DNA from: Streptomyces caeruleatus
Lineage (GTDB): Bacteria > Actinomycetota > Actinomycetes > Streptomycetales > Streptomycetaceae
Assembly: GCF_001514235.1 (NCBI RefSeq)
Contig: NZ_KQ948936.1
Location: 124,001 to 188,000, forward strand
Direction of reading: 5' to 3'
Length of the DNA: 64,000 nt
Shown here: positions 42,127-50,577 of the stretch, piece by piece
Position numbering within the stretch: the first letter of the stretch is position 1
How the letters are laid out: every line of letters begins with the position of its first letter
Translations under genes and position numbers: made by a program
The notes under the pieces: model-generated
The model's input: the letters and a program-made list of their open reading frames with translations, nothing else
What the model was told of the DNA's origin: nothing
The model's database searches: none

Positions 42127-43479
42127 TTACGCAGCGGCGACCAGCTCGCGGGCCCGATCGTTGAAGTCGGCGACAAGCCGATGCCCCCCAAAGGGCTGCA
42201 TGCGCCGCTGTAGATCCTGCACCGCCTCGACGGCCCGCGACGACTTGACCTGTCCCGCGAGCTTGAGCGTTCGCACACCGGCCGAGTGCGCGGCCTCAAG
42301 GTCGCGCCGTTGCAGGTGGGACACCGCAAGCGCCGCTTGCGACATCGCGCCTCGGCGGGCCCGTTTCTGCATTTGTGCGTGTTCGATGGACCGGCGGGCG
42401 TGCTCCTCGGCCGAAACGGCGTCGCCCAGGTCGCGGAAGGTGTTCGCGTGCTCCCCGTGCAGGTACGCCGGGTCGATGAACGCCGCCCAGTCCGGTTCGC
42501 TGTCGAGGTCGACGTGTTCGTGTGCCCGTTCCGATTGGGCGACGGCGTGCGCTGCTGCCGACTTCTCGCCGAGCAGCGCAAGCGCGCGCGCCTCAAGGCA
42601 CCACAGGTCAGCCAGGCAGGCCGCCGACGTGGTCCTCGACAGACCTTGACGGCCGGCCTGTGCGAGGCGTCGGCCCTCGGCCGGGTCCCCGAGCAACGTC
42701 GCTTGATCGGCCATGCCCGCGAGGACGTGCGCACCGAGCGCCGGGTTACGTGATTCCTCGGCGAGGCGTAGCGACTGGATCAAGTAGCGCTGAGCGATGC
42801 TGTGTTCGCCGTTGTCGTAGGCCATCCAGCCCAGTAGGTACGTCTGTTCGGCCGCCGCCTCGCACAGTGCGCGCCGCACGTTCTCACCGTGGGCCCGGCG
42901 CAACAGCGGGTATACGTGCGCGTTCATGTAGTCGGCGAGCACCAGCCTGCCCGACCCTCCGCCCTGGAAGATGTCCATGCGCTGAAAGGTCGTGAACATG
43001 TTCTTCACGGCGGACACGTCCTCAAGACGTACCCGCGGGCCCGGTTCTGGTTCCTGATCAAGGGTGTTCAACAGCCAGTCCCGCGAGGGCCCGACCCCCG
43101 CGACGGCCGCAAACGGTGCGGCTGCAAGGAACTTCCGTCGATCCACGTCAGCTCTCCCCAGGTCTGCGACGACTTCCACCGTAGCGGCGTAACTGGGGTT
43201 GTACACGAGCGAAGCGTCGATCTCTCCACTGTCGCCGAGCCCGAGATCGTACGTCGTGACCCGAAAGCCGAAGTGGTCCGAGAACACAGCGGCAAGGATG
43301 TCCGGGACAGGCGCCCGCGGCGTCTCACCTTGGAGCCAGCACCGAACGCGCGTCGTATCCGGCGAGACCTGGGGTTGATCCCACTGCAACGCCTTTGATT
43401 TCACGCGTCGCGCTAACTCCCCGCGAGTCATCCGCGACCGGTCCAGCCATTGAGCGAGCTTGTCGTTCGGCGCCTTCAT
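42127..43479 (-). CDS. HTH/TPR transcriptional regulator of right-end cassette
   Basis: Protein of 450 aa. N-terminal HTH-like segment (MTRGELARRVKSKALQWDQP, with VRCWLQGETP) of the Streptomyces TPR-regulator class, a linker, then alternating helical repeats to the end (AEQTYLLGWMAYDNGEHSIA; ALAVSHLQRRDLEAAHSAGV). Such regulators in Streptomyces often sit beside small HATPase-type genes, as here. Codon 22 is TTA (43414-43416). ATG 43479 was chosen over upstream GTG/ATG since it starts the conserved region. Transcribed away from the cassette it probably controls. Confidence 0.85.
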   Translation of the reverse strand: MKAPNDKLAQWLDRSRMTRGELARRVKSKALQWDQPQVSPDTTRVRCWLQGETPRAPVPDILAAVFSDHFGFRVTTYDLGLGDSGEIDASLVYNPSYAATVEVVADLGRADVDRRKFLAAAPFAAVAGVGPSRDWLLNTLDQEPEPGPRVRLEDVSAVKNMFTTFQRMDIFQGGGSGRLVLADYMNAHVYPLLRRAHGENVRRALCEAAAEQTYLLGWMAYDNGEHSIAQRYLIQSLRLAEESRNPALGAHVLAGMADQATLLGDPAEGRRLAQAGRQGLSRTTSAACLADLWCLEARALALLGEKSAAAHAVAQSERAHEHVDLDSEPDWAAFIDPAYLHGEHANTFRDLGDAVSAEEHARRSIEHAQMQKRARRGAMSQAALAVSHLQRRDLEAAHSAGVRTLKLAGQVKSSRAVEAVQDLQRRMQPFGGHRLVADFNDRARELVAAA

Positions 43480-43631
43480 CCTCAGCCCTCCTGCGACGGG
43501 GGGTAGCGAAAACGACACCCTTCGACACCCCCCTCGACGGTACCCCCAACTTCGTTACGCGTGTTGCCTAGTTCGAGGAACCATCCGGCCCGCCAATCGG
43601 GCCGTGACAGTCCACCCGTAAGGGGAGACGC

Positions 43632-44072
43632 ATGATCGAACGACAGCGGGACACCACGCCCGCCTGTTGCGCCCCTCCCAGTGGCCCGCCGCCGGTCCTG
43701 CTCTTGGAGGGCGAGCCCAAATCAGCCAGTGCGGCACGCGAGTTCGTGCGCGAGTTCGTCCGGTACCACGTCCCGGACGCGTCCGAGGACTACGTCGAAA
43801 CGGTCGTGTTGGTGGCGTGCGAGATGGTCACCAACTCGATCCGGTACGGCACCGAGCCCGGCGACTCGCTACGGCTCACGCTCGACGCCGATCACATCCG
43901 CACCAGAGTGGAGGTACAAGACCCTGTGAGACGCCGACCCCAGCCCCGTCCCGAGTCCCGCGAACGCGACCGCGGACGCGGCCTGATCATCCTCGACGCC
44001 CTGTGCGTCGACTGGGGCGTAACCGACGCCCCGTTCGGCAAGACCGTGTGGGCGGAGGTGAAGTCACCATGA
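43632..44072 (+). CDS. HATPase-domain protein (RsbW/anti-sigma-like)
   Basis: Protein of 146 aa. GHKL ATPase signature: N-box VLVACEMVTNSIRYG (about 57-71) and G-box RDRGRGLIILDAL (about 113-125). Streptomyces encodes many such stand-alone domains, related to anti-sigma kinases. Divergent from the TPR regulator across 152 bp. ATG after AGGGGAG. Stop overlaps the next start by four bases. Confidence 0.88.
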   Translation: MIERQRDTTPACCAPPSGPPPVLLLEGEPKSASAAREFVREFVRYHVPDASEDYVETVVLVACEMVTNSIRYGTEPGDSLRLTLDADHIRTRVEVQDPVRRRPQPRPESRERDRGRGLIILDALCVDWGVTDAPFGKTVWAEVKSP

Positions 44073-44542
44073 CGACGCCGCTCGACGTGCCCCCGGGCCC
44101 CGGGTTCGTCGCCACGGTGGCCGCCGCGACCGGCATCCACCGCACCGAAGCGGGTGACATCGCCCAGCTGCTCATCACGCACCCCGGACCGCGCCGACCG
44201 AACGAGACGCCCGAGAGCGTCGAGTGCGGCATGCGGCGCCTCGCAACCGCGCTGCACCTTGGCCCCGGCGACGAACAGCCACCCGTGATCGGTGCACAGA
44301 TCATGATCCGGCGTGGGTTCGCCGCCCTCGACTACGGCCACGATCAGTACGTGATGACGATCCCCTCGCCGTCACAGGACTGGTTAGCCCTGCTCGACGT
44401 GGGCGCGGTCTGCCGCGTCTGCTTGGTGATCGCTCCCCTCGCCCTCGCGGCCGATCAGGCCGAGACCGACGCGCACATCCGCGAAAGCCTCGCCCGCGGC
44501 CTGCTCATGTGGGGAACCACCTACGCCCGTCGCCGGTTCTGA
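44069..44542 (+). CDS. Unknown protein of right-end cassette
   Basis: Protein of 157 aa, coupled to the HATPase gene. N-terminal VAAATGIHRTEAGDIAQLLI; middle QIMIRRGFAALDYGHDQYVM; C-terminus VCLVIAPLALAADQAETDAH. No domain recognised. Codon 106 is TTA (44384-44386). Co-expression with the ATPase suggests a partner role. Confidence 0.7.
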   Translation: MTTPLDVPPGPGFVATVAAATGIHRTEAGDIAQLLITHPGPRRPNETPESVECGMRRLATALHLGPGDEQPPVIGAQIMIRRGFAALDYGHDQYVMTIPSPSQDWLALLDVGAVCRVCLVIAPLALAADQAETDAHIRESLARGLLMWGTTYARRRF

Positions 44543-44614
44543 CCGACCTTCGACGGACGGGCCGCCCCGAAGTGGATTGGACTCCGGGCCGACCCGCTGG
44601 GGCCGAGCGTACCC

Positions 44615-44649
44615 GGCGCTCCGGTCAGCACACAGCTGACCGGAGCGCC
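44615..44649. terminator. Perfect 15-bp hairpin before the synthetase-like gene
   Basis: GGCGCTCCGGTCAGC / GCTGACCGGAGCGCC around ACACA. It could end the HATPase operon or act as an attenuator for the synthetase-like gene. No T-run. Confidence 0.7.
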
Positions 44650-44730
44650 CCCGCCCGGCCCCGCCCAGGTCACACAGCACACCCGCCGCACCACTGCGCA
44701 GTTCTGCCCACTTAACGAGGGGAAGACAGG

Positions 44731-45849
44731 GTGACAACCGCATACCCCGTATCACCGAACACCGTCCTGGCGAACGCGCTCAGCCACGCCGAGGACGTGC
44801 TCACGCCCCGAGTCCTCGACGCCGCACCCGAGCGGATCGTGTTCGTCGTCGGGACACAGATCAACGGAGCACCGCACATCGGTACCTCTCTCGTGCAGTC
44901 CCTCACTTTCGCCACCGCAGCCCGCATCCGGGGCAAGTTCGGCGTACCGGCCGAGGTCCAGTTCGGCGCCCTCGACAACGCCCCGTACGCCGTCGTCACC
45001 GACCACGAGACCGGCCACCGCTACCAGCGGGCATACGCGCAGGCCCTCGGCGAACAGGGCGTCGTCGAGCAGGTCGACAAGCTGTACCGCCCCCTGTTCA
45101 CCATCCTGTCCGAGCGGCTGAACGTCCCGTACACCGTCGAGACCTACAGTCAGCAGCAGGCTGGCGAGCACTTCCGCCGCACATGGCTGCGCGCGCTCCC
45201 CCGCATGGACGCCGCGCGCTGGTGGCTTGCCCCGTCCTCCGGGGTCGCGCACATCCGGGTTCCCTGCCCGAGGCCCGCATGTGGTTGGGCCGAGAAGCAC
45301 GCCGAGCGGACCCACGTTCAGCACGTCGGCCCCGAGCGGGCGATCGTGTCGGCCGTCTGTCTGCACCACGGCGAGTACGAGGTCAAGATCGACCCGACCG
45401 GCGAGGGGTACCTCGACCTTGCCACGCTGTACCGAAACCTGATCAAGGAACTCGCCGTGACTGGCAAGACCGGCACGTTGTACGTGATGGTCAAGGGCGG
45501 CGATTGGGTGTTCGGCTCTCAGCTGGTCGACGGCGCCTTACAGGCCCTCGGCCTCACGCAAGGACAGCTGCCCGCCCGCCTGTTCTGCCCGATGATCCTC
45601 AGCGACACTGGCGCCAAGCTGTCCAAGTCGCTCATTCGGGAGGGACGCGCGGCCTTGCCCGAGGGCGCCGCCCCTTGGATGCTCGACACTCGGGACTGGC
45701 CCGGATCGTTGGCCGAGTACGTCGACCGACTGCTCAGCATGGCCGAGGTCGTCCTGTCCGACCCCCGGCACTTCTTCCGTTCGTACTCCGCCGGCGAACT
45801 CAGCCGGATGATGACCGCACCAACACCTAGGAGCGTTTCCGCCCCATGA
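44731..45849 (+). CDS. Class I aminoacyl-tRNA-synthetase-like protein, catalytic domain only
   Basis: Protein of 372 aa. The class I signature motifs are present: HIGT at 49-52 (HIGH motif) in NGAPHIGTSL, and KLSKS at 296-300 (KMSKS motif). A zinc-knuckle insertion has C179, C184 and C210 with His nearby. The layout recalls class I lysyl-type synthetases but stops about where the anticodon-binding domain should begin, so it may charge something other than a tRNA anticodon-selected partner, modify tRNA, or activate an amino acid for a small molecule. GTG after GGGGAAGACAGG. Codon 270 is TTA (45538-45540). Confidence 0.8.
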   Translation: MTTAYPVSPNTVLANALSHAEDVLTPRVLDAAPERIVFVVGTQINGAPHIGTSLVQSLTFATAARIRGKFGVPAEVQFGALDNAPYAVVTDHETGHRYQRAYAQALGEQGVVEQVDKLYRPLFTILSERLNVPYTVETYSQQQAGEHFRRTWLRALPRMDAARWWLAPSSGVAHIRVPCPRPACGWAEKHAERTHVQHVGPERAIVSAVCLHHGEYEVKIDPTGEGYLDLATLYRNLIKELAVTGKTGTLYVMVKGGDWVFGSQLVDGALQALGLTQGQLPARLFCPMILSDTGAKLSKSLIREGRAALPEGAAPWMLDTRDWPGSLAEYVDRLLSMAEVVLSDPRHFFRSYSAGELSRMMTAPTPRSVSAP

Positions 45850-46202
45850 CGGACACCGCCGCTCGCGTCCGCGAGCTGAACCTCTACCGGCGATACTTCG
45901 ACCTGGTCGCCGCAGGCGAGAAGACGACAGAGGTACGGGTCAAGTACCCGCACCTCGCCGACCTCGCCGCGGGCGACGTGATCCGATTCCGGATCAAGGG
46001 CACCGACGAGACATGCGACGTGCGCGTACGGCAGGTCACCGAGTACCCCGATTTCGAGGCCCTGCTCGACGGCGAGGGACCGGCGAACGTCAACCCGACA
46101 GCGACCCGCGAGGAACAGCTCGCCAACATCCGCACCATCTACCCGCCCGAAAAGGAAGCGCTCGGCGCTCTGGCAATCAAGATCGAACTACTCGCCCCCT
46201 GA
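45846..46202 (+). CDS. ASCH-domain protein
   Basis: Protein of 118 aa, one ASCH domain. The family motif G-x-K-x-x-E-x-R appears as AAGEKTTEVRVKYP (about 22-35), followed by DLAAGDVIRFRIKGTDE and VRQVTEYPDFEALLDGEG. ASCH domains bind RNA or act on modified nucleosides (for example E. coli YqfB, an acetylcytidine hydrolase). Overlaps the synthetase-like gene by four bases (ATGA), so the two are made together. Confidence 0.88.
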   Translation: MTDTAARVRELNLYRRYFDLVAAGEKTTEVRVKYPHLADLAAGDVIRFRIKGTDETCDVRVRQVTEYPDFEALLDGEGPANVNPTATREEQLANIRTIYPPEKEALGALAIKIELLAP

Positions 46203-46205
46203 CGG

Positions 46206-46240
46206 CCGCGCCGCCCCTGTCCCCCGCGGGGGCGGCGCGG
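46206..46240. terminator. Hairpin after the ASCH gene
   Basis: CCGCGCCGCCCC / GGGGCGGCGCGG, perfect 12-bp stem, three bases after the ASCH stop. Confidence 0.7.
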
Positions 46241-46254
46241 TCCCCTGAGCACAC

Positions 46255-46293
46255 GACGGCCCCGGTTCCTCCGAAAGAGGTACCGGGGCCGTC
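46255..46293. terminator. Terminator hairpin next to attR
   Basis: GACGGCCCCGGT / ACCGGGGCCGTC, perfect 12-bp stem, 18 bases before attR. With the preceding hairpin it should insulate the phage from leftward host transcription of the yifB 5' fragment. Confidence 0.7.
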
Positions 46294-46310
46294 GCCTGTC
46301 TCCTCGCGGC

Positions 46311-46356
46311 CCACTTGCTTTACACGTCTCGTCCAGGAAGAGGACGCCCCGGTGGG
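46311..46356. other. attR: attR (right prophage junction)
   Basis: Phage half starts CCACTTGCTTTACACGTCTC and ends at GT (46311-46332). After the short core (CC-AG, 46333-46336) the chromosome resumes as GAAGAGGACGCCCCGG within yifB/comM. Its phage half mirrors that at attL. The shared core around the crossover is CGTCTCGTC-S-AGGAA. Confidence 0.85.
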
Positions 46357-47318
46357 ACAGGGACACCGCGCCGGGCCGCGCGATGCCCTGCCCGCCGCCG
46401 ACGAGCGCCTGCATGGTCGCCGAGTGGTGCGGGGCGCAGTAGGGCGCGACGTCGATCAGGGGCTTGCCCGGGGGCAGCAGTCCCGCCACCGAGTGCACCG
46501 CCGTGACCTCCAGTGACTCCTCTCTGGCGAGCCGGGGCAGGATGGCCGGCAGTCGCTCCGCGAGCATCGTCTTGCCGGCGCCTGGCGGCCCTTCCAGGAA
46601 CAGGTGGTGCCCGCCGGCCGCGGCGACCTCCACGGCCGTGCGCGCCGACATCTGGCCCACCACGTCGGCCAGGTCGTGCCCGTGGTCGGGCTGGGCGGCG
46701 CCCATGCTGTGGATGCCCGTGGCCGCGCCCGTCCCCGGCACGCGCAGTCCCGCGAGCAGCGGATCGGGGCGGCCCTGGTCGTCGGGTTCCTCGTCGGGTA
46801 CGGGTTCGTCCGCGAGGACGGCGATGAGCTGGCGCAGGCTGCGCACGCCCAGGACGGAGACGCCCGGGACCAGCGAGGCCTCGGCCGCGGCGCACTCCGG
46901 CACGACGACCTGCTCGTAACCGGCGTCCGCAGCCGCCAGCACCGCGGGCAGGATGCCCCGTACGGGGCGCACCCGTCCGTCCAGGCCCAGCTCGCCGATC
47001 ATCACGATGTCGGCGAGGACCTTGGGATCGATCCGCTCGGAGGCGCCGAGGACGGCGCACGCGACGGCCAGGTCGAAGCCGCTGCCGGCCTTGGGCACCG
47101 ATGCCGGGCTGAGTCCGACGGTGAGCTTCTTCTGCGGCCACTCGCCGCCCGAGTTGACGACGGCCGCCCGCACCCGGTCCCGGCTCTCCGTAAGGCTCTT
47201 GTCCGGCAGCCCCACCAGCGTGAACGCCGCGACCCCCGGCTCCAGGTCGGCCTGGACCTCGACCACGACGCCTTCGACTCCCACGAGGGCCACCGAGCAT
47301 GTCCGTGCGAACCCCATG

Positions 47319-47681
47319 TCAGGCCACCCCCCGCGCGTGCTCGACCACGGGCGCGCCGCGGTCGGGCAGGACGATGCCGACCAGGTCGATGCGGACGCCT
47401 CCGGGTGGGGCACCGCCGTGCGCGTGGATCCAGTGCTCCGCGAGGCCCCGCAGGCGCTGCGCCTTCTCGGGGGTCACCGCGGCCATCGGATGCTCGTAGC
47501 CGCTGGTCCTGCGGGTCTTCACCTCGCACACGACCAGCGTGTCGCCGTCCCTGGCGACGATGTCGATCTCTCCGGTCCTGCCACAGCGCCAGTTGCGCTC
47601 CAGAACCGTCATTCCGGCCTCGGCCAACCGCCGCGCGGCCAGATCCTCGCCGTACCTGCCGAGTGCACTGCGTGCGTTCAT
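47319..47681 (-). CDS. yraN: YraN family (UPF0102) putative nuclease-fold protein
   Basis: Protein of 120 aa. [40 protein letters not shown] with the D/ExK nuclease signature, and [14 protein letters not shown] are diagnostic. Restriction-endonuclease-like fold, activity not established. Usually found next to yifB/comM and dprA, as originally here. Confidence 0.92.
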   Translation of the reverse strand: MNARSALGRYGEDLAARRLAEAGMTVLERNWRCGRTGEIDIVARDGDTLVVCEVKTRRTSGYEHPMAAVTPEKAQRLRGLAEHWIHAHGGAPPGGVRIDLVGIVLPDRGAPVVEHARGVA

Positions 47682-47798
47682 GTCGGCACCACCTCCGGCG
47701 CCAACGATGAGGGCAGCTCAGCGAGCTATTGGATCTTGGTGGACAAGTCCGCGACTGTGGATATCTCCCTCACCCCTGCGGGTGAAGGTCACCGGGCG

Positions 47799-48107
47799 TC
47801 ATCCACCCGGAAGCTCGAGGTCGCTCTTGTTCAGCTCCTCGATGTTCACGTCCTTGAAGGTGAGCACACGAACCTGCTTCACGAACCGCGCCGGCCGGTA
47901 CATGTCCCACACCCAGGCGTCCGCCATGGACACCTCGAAGAACACCTCGCCCTGAACCGAGTGCACCTGCATCTCGTAGTCGTTGGTCAGGTAGAAGCGG
48001 CGCTCGGTCTCGATCACATACTTGAACAGACCGACGACATCGCGGTACTCCCGATAGAGCTTGAGCTCCATCTCGGTCTCGTACTTTTCGAGGTCCTCGG
48101 CGCTCAT
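47799..48107 (-). CDS. DUF2469 conserved actinobacterial protein
   Basis: Protein of 102 aa: MSAEDLEKYETEMELKLYRE, FRYVIETERRFYLTND-like centre, and DVNIEELNKSDLELPGG end. Highly conserved in actinobacteria, function unknown. AT-richer than its neighbours because of conserved Tyr/Phe/Lys content. About 117 bp separate it from yraN. Confidence 0.9.
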   Translation of the reverse strand: MSAEDLEKYETEMELKLYREYRDVVGLFKYVIETERRFYLTNDYEMQVHSVQGEVFFEVSMADAWVWDMYRPARFVKQVRVLTFKDVNIEELNKSDLELPGG

Positions 48108-48163
48108 GGCATGTTCCCCTTCAGCCGTGCGATCCCACCATTGTGCGCCAGTCCCGTCAGCAC

Positions 48164-48700
48164 CTAGACAATTTCGGGGTCAAGGGTGACGGACCGGGCA
48201 GGGGGACCTTCGTCGAGCAGTGTCCGCAGCAACTCGGCGAGTCTGGTCGGATACACCGTCTCATGTGCCTGGGCAAGTTCCTCACACGTCCACCAGCGCG
48301 CTCCGGCGACGCTGCGCCGCTCCAGTTCGGTGAGCGCCACGGCCCGGGTCTCCGTCTGCGTCGTACGGGCCAGGTAGTACCACTCGTCCTGGTCCCAGCG
48401 CCGCCCCGCGAACGGGAACGAACAAATCCGCCGCCACAGCACGGGGCCGAGCTCGACCTCCGTGATACCGGTCTCCTCGGCGAGTTCCCGCAGCGCGGCC
48501 TGCGCACGGCTCTCGTCGCCCTCGACGCCGCCGCCCGGGGTGAACCACCAGTCGTCGGCGGGATCCTCCGGCTCATGGCCGTGCAGCAGCAGGATGCGGT
48601 CCCGCGGGTCCAGGAGGACGACCCGGGCCACCTTGCGCAGCCCACCCTCGTAGGAGTCGCCGTAAGGGTTCGTGCCCATGTCCGTCGGCTCAGCGGACAC
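48164..48700 (-). CDS. NUDIX hydrolase
   Basis: Protein of 178 aa. The Nudix box is complete: GGGVEGDESRAQAALRELAE then ETGI (about 65-88). Hydrolyses a nucleoside diphosphate linked to another group; substrate unknown. GTG 48700 overlaps sipZ by 11 bases; ATG 48679 (MGTNPYGDS) is an alternative seven codons later. Confidence 0.88.
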   Translation of the reverse strand: MSAEPTDMGTNPYGDSYEGGLRKVARVVLLDPRDRILLLHGHEPEDPADDWWFTPGGGVEGDESRAQAALRELAEETGITEVELGPVLWRRICSFPFAGRRWDQDEWYYLARTTQTETRAVALTELERRSVAGARWWTCEELAQAHETVYPTRLAELLRTLLDEGPPARSVTLDPEIV

Positions 48701-49466
48701 TCGCGGCCTCCGGGCCCGGCCGGGCCCGCTTGCTCCGCCGGTTCGCGATCGGGCCGTACGCACCGCCGCCCAGGACGAGTACCCCGCCCACGACGATCAG
48801 CACGACCATCGTCCGCAGCGGACCCGGCGACGACAGCGCGCCGAGCTGTTCGAAGCTCGTGGGGCGCTCCAGCATGCCGTCCATGGGCCAGACGACGGCG
48901 TCCACCCGGGCCGACACCGCGCCGCGCGCGACGGTGCCGCGGGCGGCGTCCGTGAGGTGGGCCGTGGAGTCCAGGGAGCCGCTGCGCTCGTCGCCGAGCA
49001 GGAAGAGCCTGCCCTTGGGGACCGTCACCGTGGGGAAGTTCTGGAGGTCTTCCAGGCCGTCCTTGGCCAGGTACGGCTCGTCGATCTGCTTGCCGTTGAC
49101 GGTCAGCTTGCCGTCCGTGCAGCAGGCCACCGTGTCGCCGCCGATCGCGACCACGCGCTTGACGACGGGCGCGTTGCTCACCCAGGTCTTGTCGGTGAAG
49201 ACGACGACATCGCCCCGGCGTATCTCGCCGCCGTCGACGCGCTGGGCCAGCACCCGGTCGCCCGCACCGATCGTCGGCGCCATCGAACTGGTGGGCACGG
49301 TGTACGGCCGGTAGATCACCGCTCCCCAGACGAATCCGCCCAGGAACAGCACCAGGCCCAGCGCCACGGCCAGCCCGGACAACCGCTGTCCGGTCCGGCT
49401 GCCCGCCGGGCCACTGCTCGCGCCACCGCTACGCGGCGCCGTACGTGTCGTGCTCTCGCCACCCAT
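48690..49466 (-). CDS. sipZ: Type I signal peptidase (SipZ position)
   Basis: Membrane serine protease of 258 aa that removes Sec/Tat signal peptides. N-terminal membrane helix (LAVALGLVLFLGGFVWGAVI), Ser motif TVPTSSMAPTI, Lys motif in APVVKRVVAIGGD, box D/E LFLLGDERSGSLDS, and a second C-terminal membrane helix. Fourth of the sip run from rplS; in S. lividans the fourth gene (sipZ) likewise starts an operon with unrelated genes, here NUDIX and others. Confidence 0.9.
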   Translation of the reverse strand: MGGESTTRTAPRSGGASSGPAGSRTGQRLSGLAVALGLVLFLGGFVWGAVIYRPYTVPTSSMAPTIGAGDRVLAQRVDGGEIRRGDVVVFTDKTWVSNAPVVKRVVAIGGDTVACCTDGKLTVNGKQIDEPYLAKDGLEDLQNFPTVTVPKGRLFLLGDERSGSLDSTAHLTDAARGTVARGAVSARVDAVVWPMDGMLERPTSFEQLGALSSPGPLRTMVVLIVVGGVLVLGGGAYGPIANRRSKRARPGPEAASVR

Positions 49467-49608
49467 GGGTCCGCACCCTACCCGGCGGTACCGACACCGG
49501 GCAGCCCCTCCCGAGACCCCTGGGTCACAGGCTCGGCAAAGCTTTTCCAAGCTCCCGGCACCGGGCGGGGCGCGAGGCCCGCGCCGCTCCCGGAAGGTGC
49601 TCAGCCCG

Positions 49609-50577
49609 TCAGCGGGTCTCGGCCGCCTTGATCCGGCGCCGACGCCACACCACCAGCGGCACCGCGCCGGCCAGGGCGAGCCCCTGCGGCGCGACCGTCA
49701 GGGCCGCGGACCGGGCGCTCAGGTTCTGCTCGAAGGTGTCCGGAACCGGCAGGTTGTCCCAGCGGTTGATCGGCCAGGCGATCACGATGGCGCGGCCGAC
49801 GACCTCGTCGACGGGGACCATGCCGTGGTTCTTGTCGGCCTGGTTGTAGCGGGAGTCCCGGGAGTTCTGCCGGTGGTCGCCCATGACCCAGATGAAGCCC
49901 TCGGGCACCTTGACCTTGAACTGGCCGCCCTGGTCGTCCTGGCTGCACGGCGTGTTCCCGGGGTAGACGTAGGACGCCTCGCTCAGTGCCTTGCCGTTGA
50001 CCTTCAGCGGGCCGGTGCCCTCGCACTCGATCGTGTCGCCGCCGACGCCGATGACACGCTTGATGAGGTCCTTCTCCTCCGCCGACGGCATCAGGCCGAT
50101 CCAGCTGAGGAAGGTCTGCAGGGCGTTCGGGTCGGGAGTGGGCTCGCCGGCCAGCCAGTTGTCGGGGTCGTGGAACACGACGACCTCGCCGCGCTCGGGC
50201 TCCGAGCCGAACCAGGGGGTGAGCTTGTCCACCAGGACGCGGTCACCCTGCTGGAGGGTGTTCTGCATCGAGTCGGACGGGATAGAGAACGCCTGCACCA
50301 GGAACGTCTTGATCAGCAGCGCGAGGACAAGCGCGATGCCGATGAGAATGGGCAGCTCCTTCCAGAAGGAACGCTGCTTCTTCGGCTTGGGGACCGCTCC
50401 CGACCCCTCACCGCCGGTCGGGGGCTGCCCACCCGACCCTCCTGCCTCGCCGTCCCCTCCGGAGTCATTCCCGGAGGTCACGGCGCCGTCCGCGGCCGGG
50501 TCGGCGGCGCCCACGGGACGTCCGCGGTGCTCCTCGCCGTCGTGCCCGGACCGTGCGCCAACCGCCACATCCCCCAC
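49609..50577 (-). CDS. sipY: Type I signal peptidase (SipY position)
   Basis: Protein of 322 aa. Long disordered N-terminus (about 60 aa), membrane helix (LPILIGIALVLALLIKTFLV), Ser motif SIPSDSMQNTL, Lys motif DLIKRVIGVGGD, box D/E WVMGDHRQNSRDSR, and a C-terminal membrane helix. GTG 50577 is supported by AAGGAG seven bases upstream, which makes it overlap sipX by 113 bases. In S. lividans SipY is the major signal peptidase. Confidence 0.9.
   Translation of the reverse strand: MGDVAVGARSGHDGEEHRGRPVGAADPAADGAVTSGNDSGGDGEAGGSGGQPPTGGEGSGAVPKPKKQRSFWKELPILIGIALVLALLIKTFLVQAFSIPSDSMQNTLQQGDRVLVDKLTPWFGSEPERGEVVVFHDPDNWLAGEPTPDPNALQTFLSWIGLMPSAEEKDLIKRVIGVGGDTIECEGTGPLKVNGKALSEASYVYPGNTPCSQDDQGGQFKVKVPEGFIWVMGDHRQNSRDSRYNQADKNHGMVPVDEVVGRAIVIAWPINRWDNLPVPDTFEQNLSARSAALTVAPQGLALAGAVPLVVWRRRRIKAAETR

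Larger units (their letters stand above)
46139..47317 (-). pseudogene. 5' fragment of yifB/comM with phage-encoded tail
   Basis: N-terminal 327 residues of a YifB/ComM-type Mg-chelatase-like ATPase: the Lon-like N-domain (VALVGVEGVVVEVQADLEPG) and Walker A EGPPGAGKTMLA (about 241-252), breaking off at VLF-LDE (Walker B). Translation would continue into the prophage for about 65 arginine-rich residues and stop at 46139. ATPase function is lost since Walker B context, sensors and the C-domain are missing. ATG 47317 follows yraN by one base. ComM is a branch-migration helicase used in natural transformation in other bacteria. Confidence 0.93.
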
